Assembly (NCBI RefSeq): GCF_021390325.1
Contig: NZ_JAJUWU010000003.1
Coordinates: forward strand, 248,001-312,000
Reading direction: 5' to 3'
DNA from: Jiella avicenniae
GTDB taxonomy: Bacteria; Pseudomonadota; Alphaproteobacteria; Rhizobiales; Rhizobiaceae
Length of the DNA: 64,000 bases
How positions within the stretch are numbered: the first letter of the stretch is position 1; each line of letters begins with the position of its first letter. The position numbers and the translations under genes were made by a program. The notes beneath the pieces are model-generated. The model had not been told where the DNA came from. It searched no databases and was given only the letters and a program-made list of their open reading frames with translations. This document shows, one piece after another, positions 17,423 to 26,398 of this stretch.

Positions 17423-18337
17423 TTATAGTTCGCTTGCCTGCGAAATTGCCGCCCGCGGCGAAATTCGCAGCCATCGCACGTCGAATTGATGCCGAAACCA
17501 GGTTTCCTGCCGCTTGGCATATTGCCTCGTCCGGGTCACCGCCCGAACACATGCTTCGCCGTAAGCCACGTCTCCCTTGATGTAGGACGACAGTTCGGCG
17601 AGGCCGATCGCCTTGCCGGCGGTGGCCCCGGCGTCCGGATAGGTCGCCTCGAAGGCGCGGACCTCGTCGATTGCGCCAGCTTCCAGCATGGTTTCGAAGC
17701 GCCCGGCGATGCGCTGGCGCAGTTCGGCCCTGTCGGGCGTCAGCACGATCATCCGCGCCCGATCCGGATCGACCAGGGCCTTGCCCTCCCCGCCCTGCAA
17801 TCCCGACAAGGACGCGCCACCCGCCTCCCGCACCTCGAGCGCCCGGACGATCCGCTGCCCGTCGCGCGGGGAGAGCCTGCCCGCCGTCGCAGGATCGAGG
17901 CGGGCGAGTTCGGCATGCAGGGCCTCCGGTCCTTCGTCTGCGAGCCGCGCCCGCCATTTCTCGCGGATCGTCGCCGGGACCTCGGGCATAGGGTCCAGAA
18001 GACCGAGAAGCGCCTTGAAATAAAGGCCCGTGCCGCCGCAGAAGATCGGCAGCAGGCCTTGCCGGCGCAGGTCCTCGAGCACTCTCTCGGCGTCGCGAAG
18101 ATAGGCGCCGGCCGAATAGTCCGAGCGCGGGTCGACATGCCCGTACAGACGATGCGGCACGCGGCCCAGATCCTCGTCGGACGGACGTGCGGTCAGGATC
18201 TTGAGCCCGTCGTAGACCTGCAGGGAATCGGCGTTGACCACGACGCCGCCATGCCGTTCGGCGAGTTCGACGGCAAGGCGCGACTTGCCGCTGGCGGTCG
18301 GCCCGGCTATCAGGATGGCCTCGATTTTCCCCGTCAT
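17423..18337 (-). CDS. miaA: tRNA dimethylallyltransferase
   Basis: A 304-residue enzyme that adds a dimethylallyl group to A37 of tRNAs reading UNN codons. The P-loop is at the N-terminus (LIAGPTASGKSRLAVELA). It is followed by NADSLQVYDGLKILTARP, the GTGLYFKALL motif, and the C-terminal TRTRQYAKRQETWFR, all diagnostic of MiaA. Longer upstream frames overlap serB and are not used. It is divergent from serB with 27 bp between start codons, so the promoters must overlap the coding ends. Confidence 0.95.
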   Translation of the reverse strand: MTGKIEAILIAGPTASGKSRLAVELAERHGGVVVNADSLQVYDGLKILTARPSDEDLGRVPHRLYGHVDPRSDYSAGAYLRDAERVLEDLRRQGLLPIFCGGTGLYFKALLGLLDPMPEVPATIREKWRARLADEGPEALHAELARLDPATAGRLSPRDGQRIVRALEVREAGGASLSGLQGGEGKALVDPDRARMIVLTPDRAELRQRIAGRFETMLEAGAIDEVRAFEATYPDAGATAGKAIGLAELSSYIKGDVAYGEACVRAVTRTRQYAKRQETWFRHQFDVRWLRISPRAAISQASEL

Positions 18338-18364
18338 CGCCTCTTCTTCACCGGCTGTTTTCCC

Positions 18365-19255
18365 ATGCACGTCGCCACCCTGATCGCCAATCCGGACGGC
18401 GCGCCGTTCACCGCGCAGGCGATTGCCGCGGTCGCCTCCCGTCTCGGCGCCTCGCCGGATGCCGTCGATTGGCTGGCCGATGGCTTTGCGGCCGACCTCG
18501 CGCTCGCCGCGCCGCCTGTAGCGGACGCGCGCGCGGCTGCGGCGAACGAGGCGGCCGGGCTCGGCATCGACCTCGTCGTGCAGGAGGCGGCCGGCCGCCG
18601 CAAGCGCTTTCTGATCGCCGACATGGACTCCACCATGATCGAGCAGGAGTGCATCGACGAACTCGCCGCCGAGGTCGGCATCAAGGACCGCATCGCCGCG
18701 ATCACCGCGCGGGCGATGAATGGCGAGATCGCCTTCGAACCGGCCCTGCGCGAACGGGTCGGGCTCCTCGCCGGCCTGCCCGAATCCGTCGTGGAAAAGG
18801 TCATCGCCGAGCGGATCACCCATGCCAGGGGCGGCAAGCGCCTCATTGCGACCATGCGCGCCAACGGCGCCCATACCGCTCTCGTCTCCGGCGGCTTTAC
18901 CGTCTTCACCGGGCCGATCGGCGCGGCACTCGGCTTTCACGAGACCCGAGCGAACCGTCTGATCGCCGAGGGCGGCAAGTTGACGGGCGAGGTCGGCGAG
19001 CCGATTCTCGGTGCCGAAGCCAAGGTCGCGGCACTGCGGGAGATCGCCGCCGAACGGGGCCTTGCTCCCGCCGACACCATCGCCGTCGGAGATGGCGCCA
19101 ACGACCTGCCGATGCTGCAGCTCGCCGGCACCGGGGTCGCGCTCCACGCCAAGCCGAAGGTCGCCGCCAGCGCGCCGCACAGGATCGACCACGGCGACCT
19201 GACGGCGCTTCTCTACATTCAGGGCTATCGGCAAAGCGAATTCGTCGACGGGTGA
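18365..19255 (+). CDS. serB: Phosphoserine phosphatase
   Basis: A 296-residue HAD-family phosphatase catalysing the last step of serine synthesis. The nucleophile motif is IADMDSTMIEQECIDE, motif II is ALVSGGFTVFTG, and motif IV is VGDGANDLPML. An N-terminal ACT-like regulatory region of about 80 residues (MHVATLIANPDG...) precedes the HAD core, as in other alphaproteobacterial SerB proteins. It is divergent from miaA, an arrangement I have seen associated with this order in rhizobial genomes, though I cannot verify that here. Confidence 0.95.
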   Translation: MHVATLIANPDGAPFTAQAIAAVASRLGASPDAVDWLADGFAADLALAAPPVADARAAAANEAAGLGIDLVVQEAAGRRKRFLIADMDSTMIEQECIDELAAEVGIKDRIAAITARAMNGEIAFEPALRERVGLLAGLPESVVEKVIAERITHARGGKRLIATMRANGAHTALVSGGFTVFTGPIGAALGFHETRANRLIAEGGKLTGEVGEPILGAEAKVAALREIAAERGLAPADTIAVGDGANDLPMLQLAGTGVALHAKPKVAASAPHRIDHGDLTALLYIQGYRQSEFVDG

Positions 19256-19327
19256 TCCCGCGCCTGAAGCACACCGCATGTGCCAGGCGCGGACGTATCG
19301 GACGCCCCGGCGCCCTTCCTGCGATGG

Positions 19328-20620
19328 TCAGCAGCCGTAGTCCACCAGCATCTGATCGTAGATCGCCACGAGACCGCCGCCACCGTCGCCTGCCGCCGGC
19401 AACGTGCCGGCGATCCTCACATCGCGATCGAGAACGCGCCGGCGCTGGGCCGCGATGTCGGCGCAGATGCCCTCAGCCGGCTCGCCTTCCGACCGGCGAT
19501 CGGCGGCTTGCCCCCCGCTGGTCTGATCCGCCGTATTGGCCGCGCCGGCGGGCGGCGTCTGCGCCGTCGCGGCAGCCGCCACGCCGCCGCCATCGGCTCC
19601 GTCCGCCGTCGGCCCGTCGGCTGGTCGGGGCGGCGTTCCGAAACAGACTCGCTGCACCGCCGTCGCGACGTTGGCGGCGCAGAGTTCGTCCATCTCCGGA
19701 TGATGCATCTCCCTCACGCCGGCCGTCTTCATGAAGGCGACGACGGCCGACCCGTCGGCGCCGAGGTCGTCGGCATAGGCGCGGACGAGATCGTAGATCT
19801 CGCTGTAGTCGGGGATCGCCACGCCGTCGCTGGAGATCCTGTGGAAACCGAGTTGCGGATAAGGCGACCAGATCCGCCGCTCGACGCCGCCGAGGAACAC
19901 GAGCGAACAGGCCGACCGGCAATCGTTGTAGAGTTCCGTGTCGAGCCCGCGCGCGCGGATGTAGCGGCCGGCCTCGACGGCGTCGCCGACGCCGCCGCCG
20001 GCCGAGCCGAGGACGACCCGCGTCACCGCCGGATTGGCCTCGACGGCCGCTTTCAGCTCTTCGAAGAAACCGGGCTCGACATTGCCGAGGACGCGGATCG
20101 CATCGCCGTCCACCGCCACCAGCGCACGCCCATTCTCCTCGCGGATGAAGTCACGCCCCGTAATGCCGAACTTTCCGACGCAATCGAGATTCCAGGCGCG
20201 AACGCGCTCGACCTGCGATTCCCCCAGGAACGTCTTGGCGAGATTCGCCCAGTTGGATCGGGAATTGCCTTCGACGCCCTCGGCGAAACCCGGCTCGTCG
20301 TCCGGCTGCGGCGGGTCCAAGGGCGCGACGAGAAGCGGCGTCAGGTGGTTCTTGCCGAGCATGATCGACAGGATGTGGCAGGTGTGGATGTCGACGTCGA
20401 CCTCGTTCACCGCCGTGCCGAGCGCGAAGGTGCCCTTCGCGCGCATGACGTCCCACAGCCGGTCGGCCTCCTCCTGTGCCTTTGCGATCTCGGCCTTCCA
20501 CCAGACGGGGTCGACGTTTGCGGGCGCGGCGACCGCCCCTCGGGCGATGGCGAGAACGAGAGCGACCCCCAGGCAGGGGACGAGAACGCGAAAACGGCGA
20601 AGACGGGTTCGGATCGACAT
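19328..20620 (-). CDS. Secreted ClpP/crotonase-fold-like protein
   Basis: A 430-residue protein. A strong ribosome binding site (GGAGGAACGGC) precedes ATG 20620. A signal peptide is visible (RRFRVLVPCLGVALVLAIARGAVA/AP). The central region from about residue 160 (TRVVLGSAGGGVGDAVEAGR, then DCRSACSLVFLGGVERRI) matches the pattern of bacterial 'periplasmic ClpP-like' proteins, where the SAC serine or cysteine sits at the position of the ClpP nucleophile. The C-terminal third is Ala/Gly/Asp-rich low complexity. A proteolytic role is possible but unproven. Confidence 0.65.
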   Translation of the reverse strand: MSIRTRLRRFRVLVPCLGVALVLAIARGAVAAPANVDPVWWKAEIAKAQEEADRLWDVMRAKGTFALGTAVNEVDVDIHTCHILSIMLGKNHLTPLLVAPLDPPQPDDEPGFAEGVEGNSRSNWANLAKTFLGESQVERVRAWNLDCVGKFGITGRDFIREENGRALVAVDGDAIRVLGNVEPGFFEELKAAVEANPAVTRVVLGSAGGGVGDAVEAGRYIRARGLDTELYNDCRSACSLVFLGGVERRIWSPYPQLGFHRISSDGVAIPDYSEIYDLVRAYADDLGADGSAVVAFMKTAGVREMHHPEMDELCAANVATAVQRVCFGTPPRPADGPTADGADGGGVAAAATAQTPPAGAANTADQTSGGQAADRRSEGEPAEGICADIAAQRRRVLDRDVRIAGTLPAAGDGGGGLVAIYDQMLVDYGC

Positions 20621-20782
20621 GCCGTTCCTCCGGAAAGGGCTCCTCACCGAGCCTGCCCGGGCAAGAATAGGCCGGGCGAGGCCGCTTTGGAATCGGCAAT
20701 GGCGCAAGGCGCGCCCTCTGGCGGCCGCCCGAAGCCGTGATAAGAAGAGACCCCCCTCCACCATGCCGCCGGAGCGACCATC

Positions 20783-21400
20783 ATGGACATGCGCGCGCCG
20801 ATCGTCACGCTCCGGACGCGCCTTCGCCCTTGGGCGGAACGCAATCGGCCCGCGTTCCACCGCCTCAACAGCGACGAGACGGTGATGCGTTTCTTCCCGT
20901 TTCGCCGGAGCCAGAGGGAGTCCGACGCGCTTCTCGACGATCTGAACCGGCGGCTGGAGGATGACGGATATTCCTTTCTTGCCCTCGAAGTGGAGGGCTC
21001 CCGCCAGGCGGTCGGCATGGTCGGCATGGCGAGGCTCGACCCGAACATGCCCGGTGCACCGGGCGTTGAGATCGGCTGGCGCCTCCTCCCCGAAGCTTGG
21101 GGCATGGGCTTCGCGACGGAGGCGGCGGCCGCCTGTCTCGACCGGGCCTTCGCCGGGCCGGATGCGCTGGACGAGGTCGTCAGCTTCTGCGTCGCGAACA
21201 ACGGTGCCTCCGAGGCAGTGATGCTGCGGCTCGGCTTTTCACGCGGGCAGGATTTCGATCATCCGAAAGTGCCGGCCGAGACCCACCCCGAATTGGTGCG
21301 CCACCGGTTCTACCGGCTGTCGCGATCGGACTGGCTCGCCAGACGGCAAGGCCGACCGGCGGACCTGACGGGTCGCCCGCCACGATCGGCGGAGACGTGA
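20783..21400 (+). CDS. GNAT acetyltransferase (RimJ/RimL type)
   Basis: A 205-residue GNAT protein of the RimJ/RimL (Acetyltransf_3) branch. The family opening TLRTRLRPWAERNRPAFHRLNSD is present, followed by VEIGWRLLPEAWGMGFATEAA, the acetyl-CoA binding loop, and VSFCVANNGASEAVMLRLGF. It probably acetylates the N-terminus of a protein or a small molecule. It converges on the end of the photosynthesis superoperon (puhE). Confidence 0.85.
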   Translation: MDMRAPIVTLRTRLRPWAERNRPAFHRLNSDETVMRFFPFRRSQRESDALLDDLNRRLEDDGYSFLALEVEGSRQAVGMVGMARLDPNMPGAPGVEIGWRLLPEAWGMGFATEAAAACLDRAFAGPDALDEVVSFCVANNGASEAVMLRLGFSRGQDFDHPKVPAETHPELVRHRFYRLSRSDWLARRQGRPADLTGRPPRSAET

Positions 21401-21470
21401 CGAGCAGGCGCCGAGCACCTCGGGCTCCTGCCCAAATCGATGCCGCTGCCTCCTCCTGCTCGACCGCAGC

Positions 21471-23597
21471 TCATTCCGCTGGCAGGACGTTGGCTGCCGG
21501 GGCATGAAGCGAAGGCGTCACCGCCGGCTCCGACGCGGAAGAAGAAACCGCCTCGCCCGTCAGTTCCGCAAAGGCCCGGTCGAGCCAGATTAGATCCGGA
21601 TCGGCGCCGATCGCCAGCGCCCGCGGCGTCTCGCCCGGCTTCGGGACATGCGCGGCCAGTGAGGCCCTGCCGCCGGCGACGTCGAAGCGCAGCCAGCCCC
21701 TGCTCGTCTCGACGATGCCCTTCATCCGGTCGACCCCGCCGGCATGACCGGCGACGACCTCGCCGAGAACGGCGCGGAGGCCATCGGCATCGACCTGTCC
21801 GGAAAGCCGGCGGCTCCAGGACGAAAGGCCGAGACCCGGCTCGTCGTGATGGTGATGGCCGTGGTCGTCGTGGTGGGCATGGCCGCCATGGTGCGCATGG
21901 TCGTGATGGTGGTGGTGCCGATGACCGGCATGGGCGTGGCCGATGTGGCCGGAATCATCGACATGGGCGTGCGGGGCGGTTTCCCGGGGCGCTCTGTGGT
22001 CATGATCGTGCCGTGCGTCGCGGCCATGGCCGGCATGGCCCTGGGTGCGGGGCTCGTGGTCGTGACGATGCTCCGCCAGAGCGTCGGTCGCGGCGGCCCG
22101 ATGATCGTCGGCGGGCTGCGCCGCGGCAGTCCGCTCCGCCTTTCCATGGTCGCCGCGCGCCTTTGCCGCCTGCGCTTGATCGGCGCGTTCCTGCGCCAGT
22201 TCGTCGTCGAGGATGTCGCGGGTCTTGCTTTCCCACTGCGACAGCGCCATCGCCGGATCGACCCCACCCTCGACGATGCCGTAGCGCGCCGTCAGGATCG
22301 TTGCCGCCGGATTCAGCGCCAGCAGCGTCTCGCGGACGGTCTCGATCTCCCCGGCAGAGACCAGGTCGGTCTTGTTGAGGATGAAAACCGGGGCGAGTTT
22401 CGCCTGGATGCGGAAATAGTCCGGCATCCGGGCGAAGTCCCTCAGAAACGCGCCGGCGTCGATGACGGTGTAGAGCCGCAGCGCCTTGGTGAGGCCCGCG
22501 ATCTCCGGCTCGTGCAGCACCCGCAAGAGCGAGGCGACGTCGGCGACGCCGGAGGGTTCGATCAGCACACGCTGCGGCTTGATCCTGGCGACCACCTCGC
22601 GCAGCTGCGCCGACAGGTCCTTCCTCAGCGAACAGCAGATGCAGCCGTTGGAAAGCTCGACGACGTCGGCGCCCTGCCCTTCCAGCAGCGATCCGTCGAT
22701 GCCGAGTTCGCCGAAGTCGTTGACGAGGACGACGGTCTTCACGTTCGGATCGGCTTCGGACAGCATGTGGCGCAGCGTCGTCGTCTTGCCGGCGCCGAGG
22801 AAGCCGACGACGATCTCCGCCTCGAAGGGCTGGCTGGTGCCGCGCGACTTCAGCGCCGGCGACCAGATGGCGCCGGCCGGCATCGGCAGGACGAGCATCC
22901 AGTGTTCGAGGATCGCCAGCGCCATCAGGACGGCGAGGAAGGTGTAGCCCGCCCGCTCGAAGGCGGATGCCCCCTCCGCCATCGCCGCGACGACGAGCAG
23001 CGCGGTGATCACCGTCGAGATGGTGACGGAGAAGGGGAAGAGCAGGTTCATCGAGCGCTTGTTGAGGAAGCCCTTCAAGAATTCGAGATGCTCCGGCAGG
23101 AACTCCTCGTTGAGGTTCCGGACGCCGAAGAAGACGTTGAGCTTGGCGCTCTGGTGCATCCACCAAAGCACCATGAAGGTCCACATGCCGATCTGGTTCG
23201 GGGCGCCCCAGGTCAGCCAGACCACGGCACCGGCGGCGACGATGATCGCCAGCTCGTGATAGAGGCTGGTCTGGACGGCATGGACGAAGTGCGCGAAGCC
23301 CCTGCAGTTCTCCGGACAGGGCTGCTTTCGGGGCCCGGTGACGTAGCCCATGTAGAAGCTCATCTCCTGCCAGCCCCAGGCCAGCAGGCCGAAGGTAAAG
23401 GCCAGATAGGCGCCGGTAATGCTCGCATCCTGCGCCGATCGCTGGAGACCGATCAGCGAGACGGCGAAGATCAGCGTCGCGCCGATCATGGAGTATTTGA
23501 AGGTCCAGCGCGGCAATCCGTCGAGATAGATGATGAGAACCGTCGACGCCCACCAGACGAAAAGCGCGAACAGCGCCGGGTAGAGATATTCGGTCAT
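21471..23597 (-). CDS. puhE: PuhE-CobW fusion: photosynthetic complex assembly protein with metallochaperone GTPase
   Basis: A single 708-residue frame joining two proteins. Residues 1-250 are PuhE (DUF3623, 'photosynthetic complex assembly protein 2'): about seven membrane helices with family motifs CPENCRGFAHFVHAVQTSLYHE, MVLWWMHQSAKLNVFFG and EHWMLVLPMP. Residues 258-680 are a CobW/COG0523 GTPase with Walker A GFLGAGKTTT (265-274), the CICC metal motif (319-322) and NKTD (408-411). Residues 510-584 are extremely His-rich. A CobW C-terminal domain follows (about 590-680). No start codon lies between Pro240 and the Walker A motif, so two separate products are unlikely. It is the last gene of the operon, after acsF. 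The fused GTPase presumably handles a metal for pigment or complex assembly; which metal is unknown. Confidence 0.88.
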   Translation of the reverse strand: MTEYLYPALFALFVWWASTVLIIYLDGLPRWTFKYSMIGATLIFAVSLIGLQRSAQDASITGAYLAFTFGLLAWGWQEMSFYMGYVTGPRKQPCPENCRGFAHFVHAVQTSLYHELAIIVAAGAVVWLTWGAPNQIGMWTFMVLWWMHQSAKLNVFFGVRNLNEEFLPEHLEFLKGFLNKRSMNLLFPFSVTISTVITALLVVAAMAEGASAFERAGYTFLAVLMALAILEHWMLVLPMPAGAIWSPALKSRGTSQPFEAEIVVGFLGAGKTTTLRHMLSEADPNVKTVVLVNDFGELGIDGSLLEGQGADVVELSNGCICCSLRKDLSAQLREVVARIKPQRVLIEPSGVADVASLLRVLHEPEIAGLTKALRLYTVIDAGAFLRDFARMPDYFRIQAKLAPVFILNKTDLVSAGEIETVRETLLALNPAATILTARYGIVEGGVDPAMALSQWESKTRDILDDELAQERADQAQAAKARGDHGKAERTAAAQPADDHRAAATDALAEHRHDHEPRTQGHAGHGRDARHDHDHRAPRETAPHAHVDDSGHIGHAHAGHRHHHHHDHAHHGGHAHHDDHGHHHHDEPGLGLSSWSRRLSGQVDADGLRAVLGEVVAGHAGGVDRMKGIVETSRGWLRFDVAGGRASLAAHVPKPGETPRALAIGADPDLIWLDRAFAELTGEAVSSSASEPAVTPSLHAPAANVLPAE

Positions 23598-23660
23598 GGC
23601 TTGATCTCTTTCATGCCGGTTCGGTCGGTGCGTTCAAGAATTTGCCGGGCTCCGACGCTT

Positions 23661-23789
23661 CGTCATCCTCGGGCTTGTCCCGAGGGTCTCCTGTCGCCCG
23701 TTTCGTCCAATCCGTTTCCGGACGGGCCGTCCGGAAAGGTTTCATCGTGGAGATGGCAGTAGATCCTCGGGACAAGCCCGAGGATGACG
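23661..23789. repeat. Palindromic repeat element between acsF and puhE
   Basis: Two 25-bp arms in perfect inverted orientation (23661-23685 and 23765-23789) enclose about 80 bp. Each arm is itself a hairpin (CCTCGGG-CTTGT-CCCGAGG). This matches the style of dispersed extragenic palindromes that are common in Hyphomicrobiales. It lies inside the operon, so it could affect mRNA stability between the two genes. Confidence 0.75.
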
Positions 23790-23808
23790 GACCGCTACGG
23801 CCTTACGA

Positions 23809-24897
23809 TCACCACACCGGCACGAGCTTGCTCTCCTCCGGGATCTCGTTCTCGATCACCGGCAGCGTATAGAGCCGCGCGAAGGTGAGCGCGGCGGCCG
23901 CCTTGCCGCGCCAGACCTTGAGCTTGCCGAGGATGCCGCCCTGCTTCGCGGCCGCGTCGATGTCGCGGCTGATCTTCAGGAGCCGGTCGAGGCCGGCCTT
24001 GAAGCGCGGATCGTCGATGTCGAGCATCACCGGAAAGACCTGCCTGGAGATCTCCGAGGTGATCCGGAAAACCTTGAAGCCGTAGTCGGACGGGTCGAGC
24101 CCCAGCGCCTTGTGGAACTCCGGCCGGGCATGGTCGCGGACATACATCGTCGCAAAGACGGCGAGCAGGAAGAAGCGGACCCAGAGCTTGTTGCGCCCCT
24201 CCAGCGTGTGCCTCTCGGCCCGCATCAGCAGCGAGAAGGCCTCGCCGTGGCGGAACTCGTCGTTGCACCACTTCTCGAACCACTTGAAGATCGGGTGGAA
24301 ACGCCGCTCCGGATGCTGTTCCAGATGTCGGAAGATGGTGATGTAGCGGGCGTAGCCGATCTTCTCGGAAAGATAGGTGGCGTAATAGATGAACTTCGGC
24401 TGGAAGAAAGTGTACTTCTTTTCCTTGGTCAGGAAGCCGAGATTGACGCCGATGCCGAACTCCTTCAGCGCATCGTTGATGAAGCCGGCATGGCGGGCCT
24501 CGTCGCGGCTCATATAGGAGAAGAGTTCGCAGATGTCGGGGTTCGTGCCCCGCCGCTTCATCTCCTTGTAAAGGACGCAGCCGGAGAATTCGGCCGTCAG
24601 CGAGGAGACGAGGAAGTCGACGAACTCCTTGCGGAGACCTTCGGGCAGATCGTCGAGGGAGACCTTGTCCCAGTTCTCGTCGCGCTTGAAATGCCCCTTG
24701 TTCGGGTCCGACCGCATCTCGGCGATGAGAGCGTCCCATTCGCGGCGCACGCCCGAGACGTCGACCTTGTCGAGCTTGTCGAAGTCGGTGGTGTAGAAGC
24801 GCGGCGTCAGCAGCGTGTCCTGCTGGGCGATCTTGGTGGTTTCGTTCGGCGCCTCGCGGACCGGGGCCCCGTGGGAGATTCTCGCATGCGCGTTCAT
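23809..24897 (-). CDS. acsF: Mg-protoporphyrin IX monomethyl ester (oxidative) cyclase
   Basis: A 362-residue di-iron enzyme that forms the fifth (E) ring of protochlorophyllide using oxygen. The di-iron ligands are visible in two helix motifs, [10 protein letters not shown] and [11 protein letters not shown], with [11 protein letters not shown] supplying an earlier Glu. ATG 24897 (MNAHARIS) is used because it overlaps the stop of the preceding gene (ATGA). The oxygen-independent cyclase BchE is not in the window, so pigment synthesis here appears oxygen-dependent. It sits between orf100 and puhE. Confidence 0.95.
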   Translation of the reverse strand: MNAHARISHGAPVREAPNETTKIAQQDTLLTPRFYTTDFDKLDKVDVSGVRREWDALIAEMRSDPNKGHFKRDENWDKVSLDDLPEGLRKEFVDFLVSSLTAEFSGCVLYKEMKRRGTNPDICELFSYMSRDEARHAGFINDALKEFGIGVNLGFLTKEKKYTFFQPKFIYYATYLSEKIGYARYITIFRHLEQHPERRFHPIFKWFEKWCNDEFRHGEAFSLLMRAERHTLEGRNKLWVRFFLLAVFATMYVRDHARPEFHKALGLDPSDYGFKVFRITSEISRQVFPVMLDIDDPRFKAGLDRLLKISRDIDAAAKQGGILGKLKVWRGKAAAALTFARLYTLPVIENEIPEESKLVPVW

Positions 24898-25196
24898 AGC
24901 GTCGCCCTTTCCGAGAATGAGAATTCGCACAGTTCCATGAATTCGAAGTCGCCGGTCGCCCGCGTCCACTGGCGCTCCAGCCAGCCGGCCCGGCGGATCG
25001 TCGCGCGGCGCCTGAGATAGGCGGTCTGGCCATAGGGCACTTCGACCGGCGCACCGTGGACCAGCACCTCGTCGCCCGGCTCCACCGTCACGCCGCCGTC
25101 GAAGCGGACATGGGCGTGCAGGCTTTCGAAGGTGTTGGAAATCTCGACGGTACAGCAGACCTCCTCGGCCTTCTTCTTCAGCAAGCGATCGATCAT
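24894..25196 (-). CDS. Conserved-type small protein of the puh operon, unknown function
   Basis: A 100-residue soluble protein, [20 protein letters not shown] at its N-terminus. It overlaps both neighbours by ATGA (puhC upstream, acsF downstream), so it is tightly coupled to them. The middle ([19 protein letters not shown]) looks like a small beta-barrel, and the C-terminal part is basic then acidic ([13 protein letters not shown]...[11 protein letters not shown]). A double Cys at residues 14-15 and another near the C-terminus could bind a metal. Proteins of this size are often found at this position in photosynthesis clusters, but I do not know a function. Confidence 0.75.
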   Translation of the reverse strand: MIDRLLKKKAEEVCCTVEISNTFESLHAHVRFDGGVTVEPGDEVLVHGAPVEVPYGQTAYLRRRATIRRAGWLERQWTRATGDFEFMELCEFSFSERATL

Positions 25197-25705
25197 CTCA
25201 CACCTCTTGTGTTTTCGGCGTCGGCTGCCGGCAGCAGACCGGCGAAAGCCTTGGCCTGCCTCTCGCCGAACGCCCGCAATTCCACCTGCTGGCGGGTTTC
25301 CGGGTCTTCGAGGACCAGTCGCCCGTCCGACTTCAGCGCGAGGACGAAAGCCCCGCCGGCCGGAACGCCCTTGCGGACCCGGTCCCTCGCCAGATTGCGC
25401 AGCGCCTCCACGGCGAAGGCGCCCTCGCCCACCCTGACCGAGATCAGCGGCGCGCGCGTTACGGCGTCGACGACGGCGGCCGAGCCGTCGGCGTGCTCGG
25501 CAAGACGCAGGTCGCGATGGGCGATCGTGCGCATCTGCGGCGTCTCGGCGAGACCGACCCCGGTGGTGCGGCCGGTCGCGATCGAGACGAGAGCGACGAG
25601 GGCCAAGGCCCCGGCGGACATCAGGATCGGCCTCGGGATCGGCTTGTCCGCGTCCGGGCTGATCTTGATCGAGCCGTTGCGGATGGCGGCGGCGAGAGCG
25701 CGCAT
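25193..25705 (-). CDS. puhC: Photosynthetic complex assembly protein PuhC
   Basis: A 170-residue protein with one N-terminal membrane helix ([18 protein letters not shown]) and a periplasmic C-terminal domain containing [18 protein letters not shown] and [20 protein letters not shown]. This is the pattern of the alphaproteobacterial PuhC family, needed for reaction-centre/LH1 assembly. It follows puhB by 12 bp and overlaps the next gene (ATGA). Confidence 0.9.
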   Translation of the reverse strand: MRALAAAIRNGSIKISPDADKPIPRPILMSAGALALVALVSIATGRTTGVGLAETPQMRTIAHRDLRLAEHADGSAAVVDAVTRAPLISVRVGEGAFAVEALRNLARDRVRKGVPAGGAFVLALKSDGRLVLEDPETRQQVELRAFGERQAKAFAGLLPAADAENTRGVR

Positions 25706-25717
25706 GGCTGATCTCCC

Positions 25718-26398
25718 CTATGTCGCCGCCGGCTGGGCACCGGCGAAGCCGGCCCGGCCGGTGTCCGCGTCGGACGTGCGCGCCGCGGGCACCGCACCGC
25801 GCTTGCCCCCCTGCGAAGCGGCGAGCGCGTCGGCGACCAGCCGCGCAGCTTCGGCCGCATCCGGGACGGCGCGCAGCATCGGCTCCGCCGCGCCGAACTT
25901 CCACGGCCGGGCATAGGGCCAGAGCTGGAAATAGGAGGGCCGGCCGTTCCTCGGGATCGTCAGCGGTATGTCGCCGGTCCCGTCCGCATTCAGCCTGACC
26001 GCCGCATGATCGACGTGCGCGAGCGGAATGTTCAGCTGGGCCGGCAGCGCGACGCCGTAGCGCATCACCAGCCGCCGGCTGGTGAGGGTGAACCGCGTCG
26101 CGCGGGCCGTCAGAAAGGCCAGAAGCATGATCAGCCCGACGCCGACCCCGAGCGCCGGCAGCAGCGTCGCGGCATCCGCGAAGCCCGCCGCCCACGAGCC
26201 GGTGTCGTGATGGGTCACGCCGACCTTCCAGAGCGCGAAGGCCAGGAACCAGGCGCCGACGAGCTTCAGCCGGTAGGCGCCGAGCGCCAGGCGCCACCAG
26301 TCCGGCCGCGCCTGCCAGAGGATCGTCTCGCCTTTCGGCAGTTCGTCCTGGCTGACCACCGGCTTGATGTCGTCGAATTCGTCCATCTGGGCGCTCAT
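25718..26398 (-). CDS. puhB: Photosynthetic complex assembly protein PuhB
   Basis: A 226-residue membrane protein with two to three N-terminal helices and a PH-like domain (TRFTLTSRRLVMRYGVALPAQLNIPLAHV), the PuhB signature. PuhB assists assembly of the reaction centre and LH1. The start overlaps the puhA stop (ATGA). The last 40 residues are an Ala/Gly-rich tail without recognisable structure. Confidence 0.93.
   Translation of the reverse strand: MSAQMDEFDDIKPVVSQDELPKGETILWQARPDWWRLALGAYRLKLVGAWFLAFALWKVGVTHHDTGSWAAGFADAATLLPALGVGVGLIMLLAFLTARATRFTLTSRRLVMRYGVALPAQLNIPLAHVDHAAVRLNADGTGDIPLTIPRNGRPSYFQLWPYARPWKFGAAEPMLRAVPDAAEAARLVADALAASQGGKRGAVPAARTSDADTGRAGFAGAQPAAT

Noticed and set aside
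21402-21432. Hairpin after puhE as the superoperon terminator
   Set aside because: The stem is imperfect and no T tract follows on either strand, so it was not listed as a terminator.
21780-21960. A tandem repeat or CRISPR-like array in the His-codon stretch
   Set aside because: The repetitiveness comes from runs of His/Asp codons in the CobW linker; there are no regular repeats and spacers.
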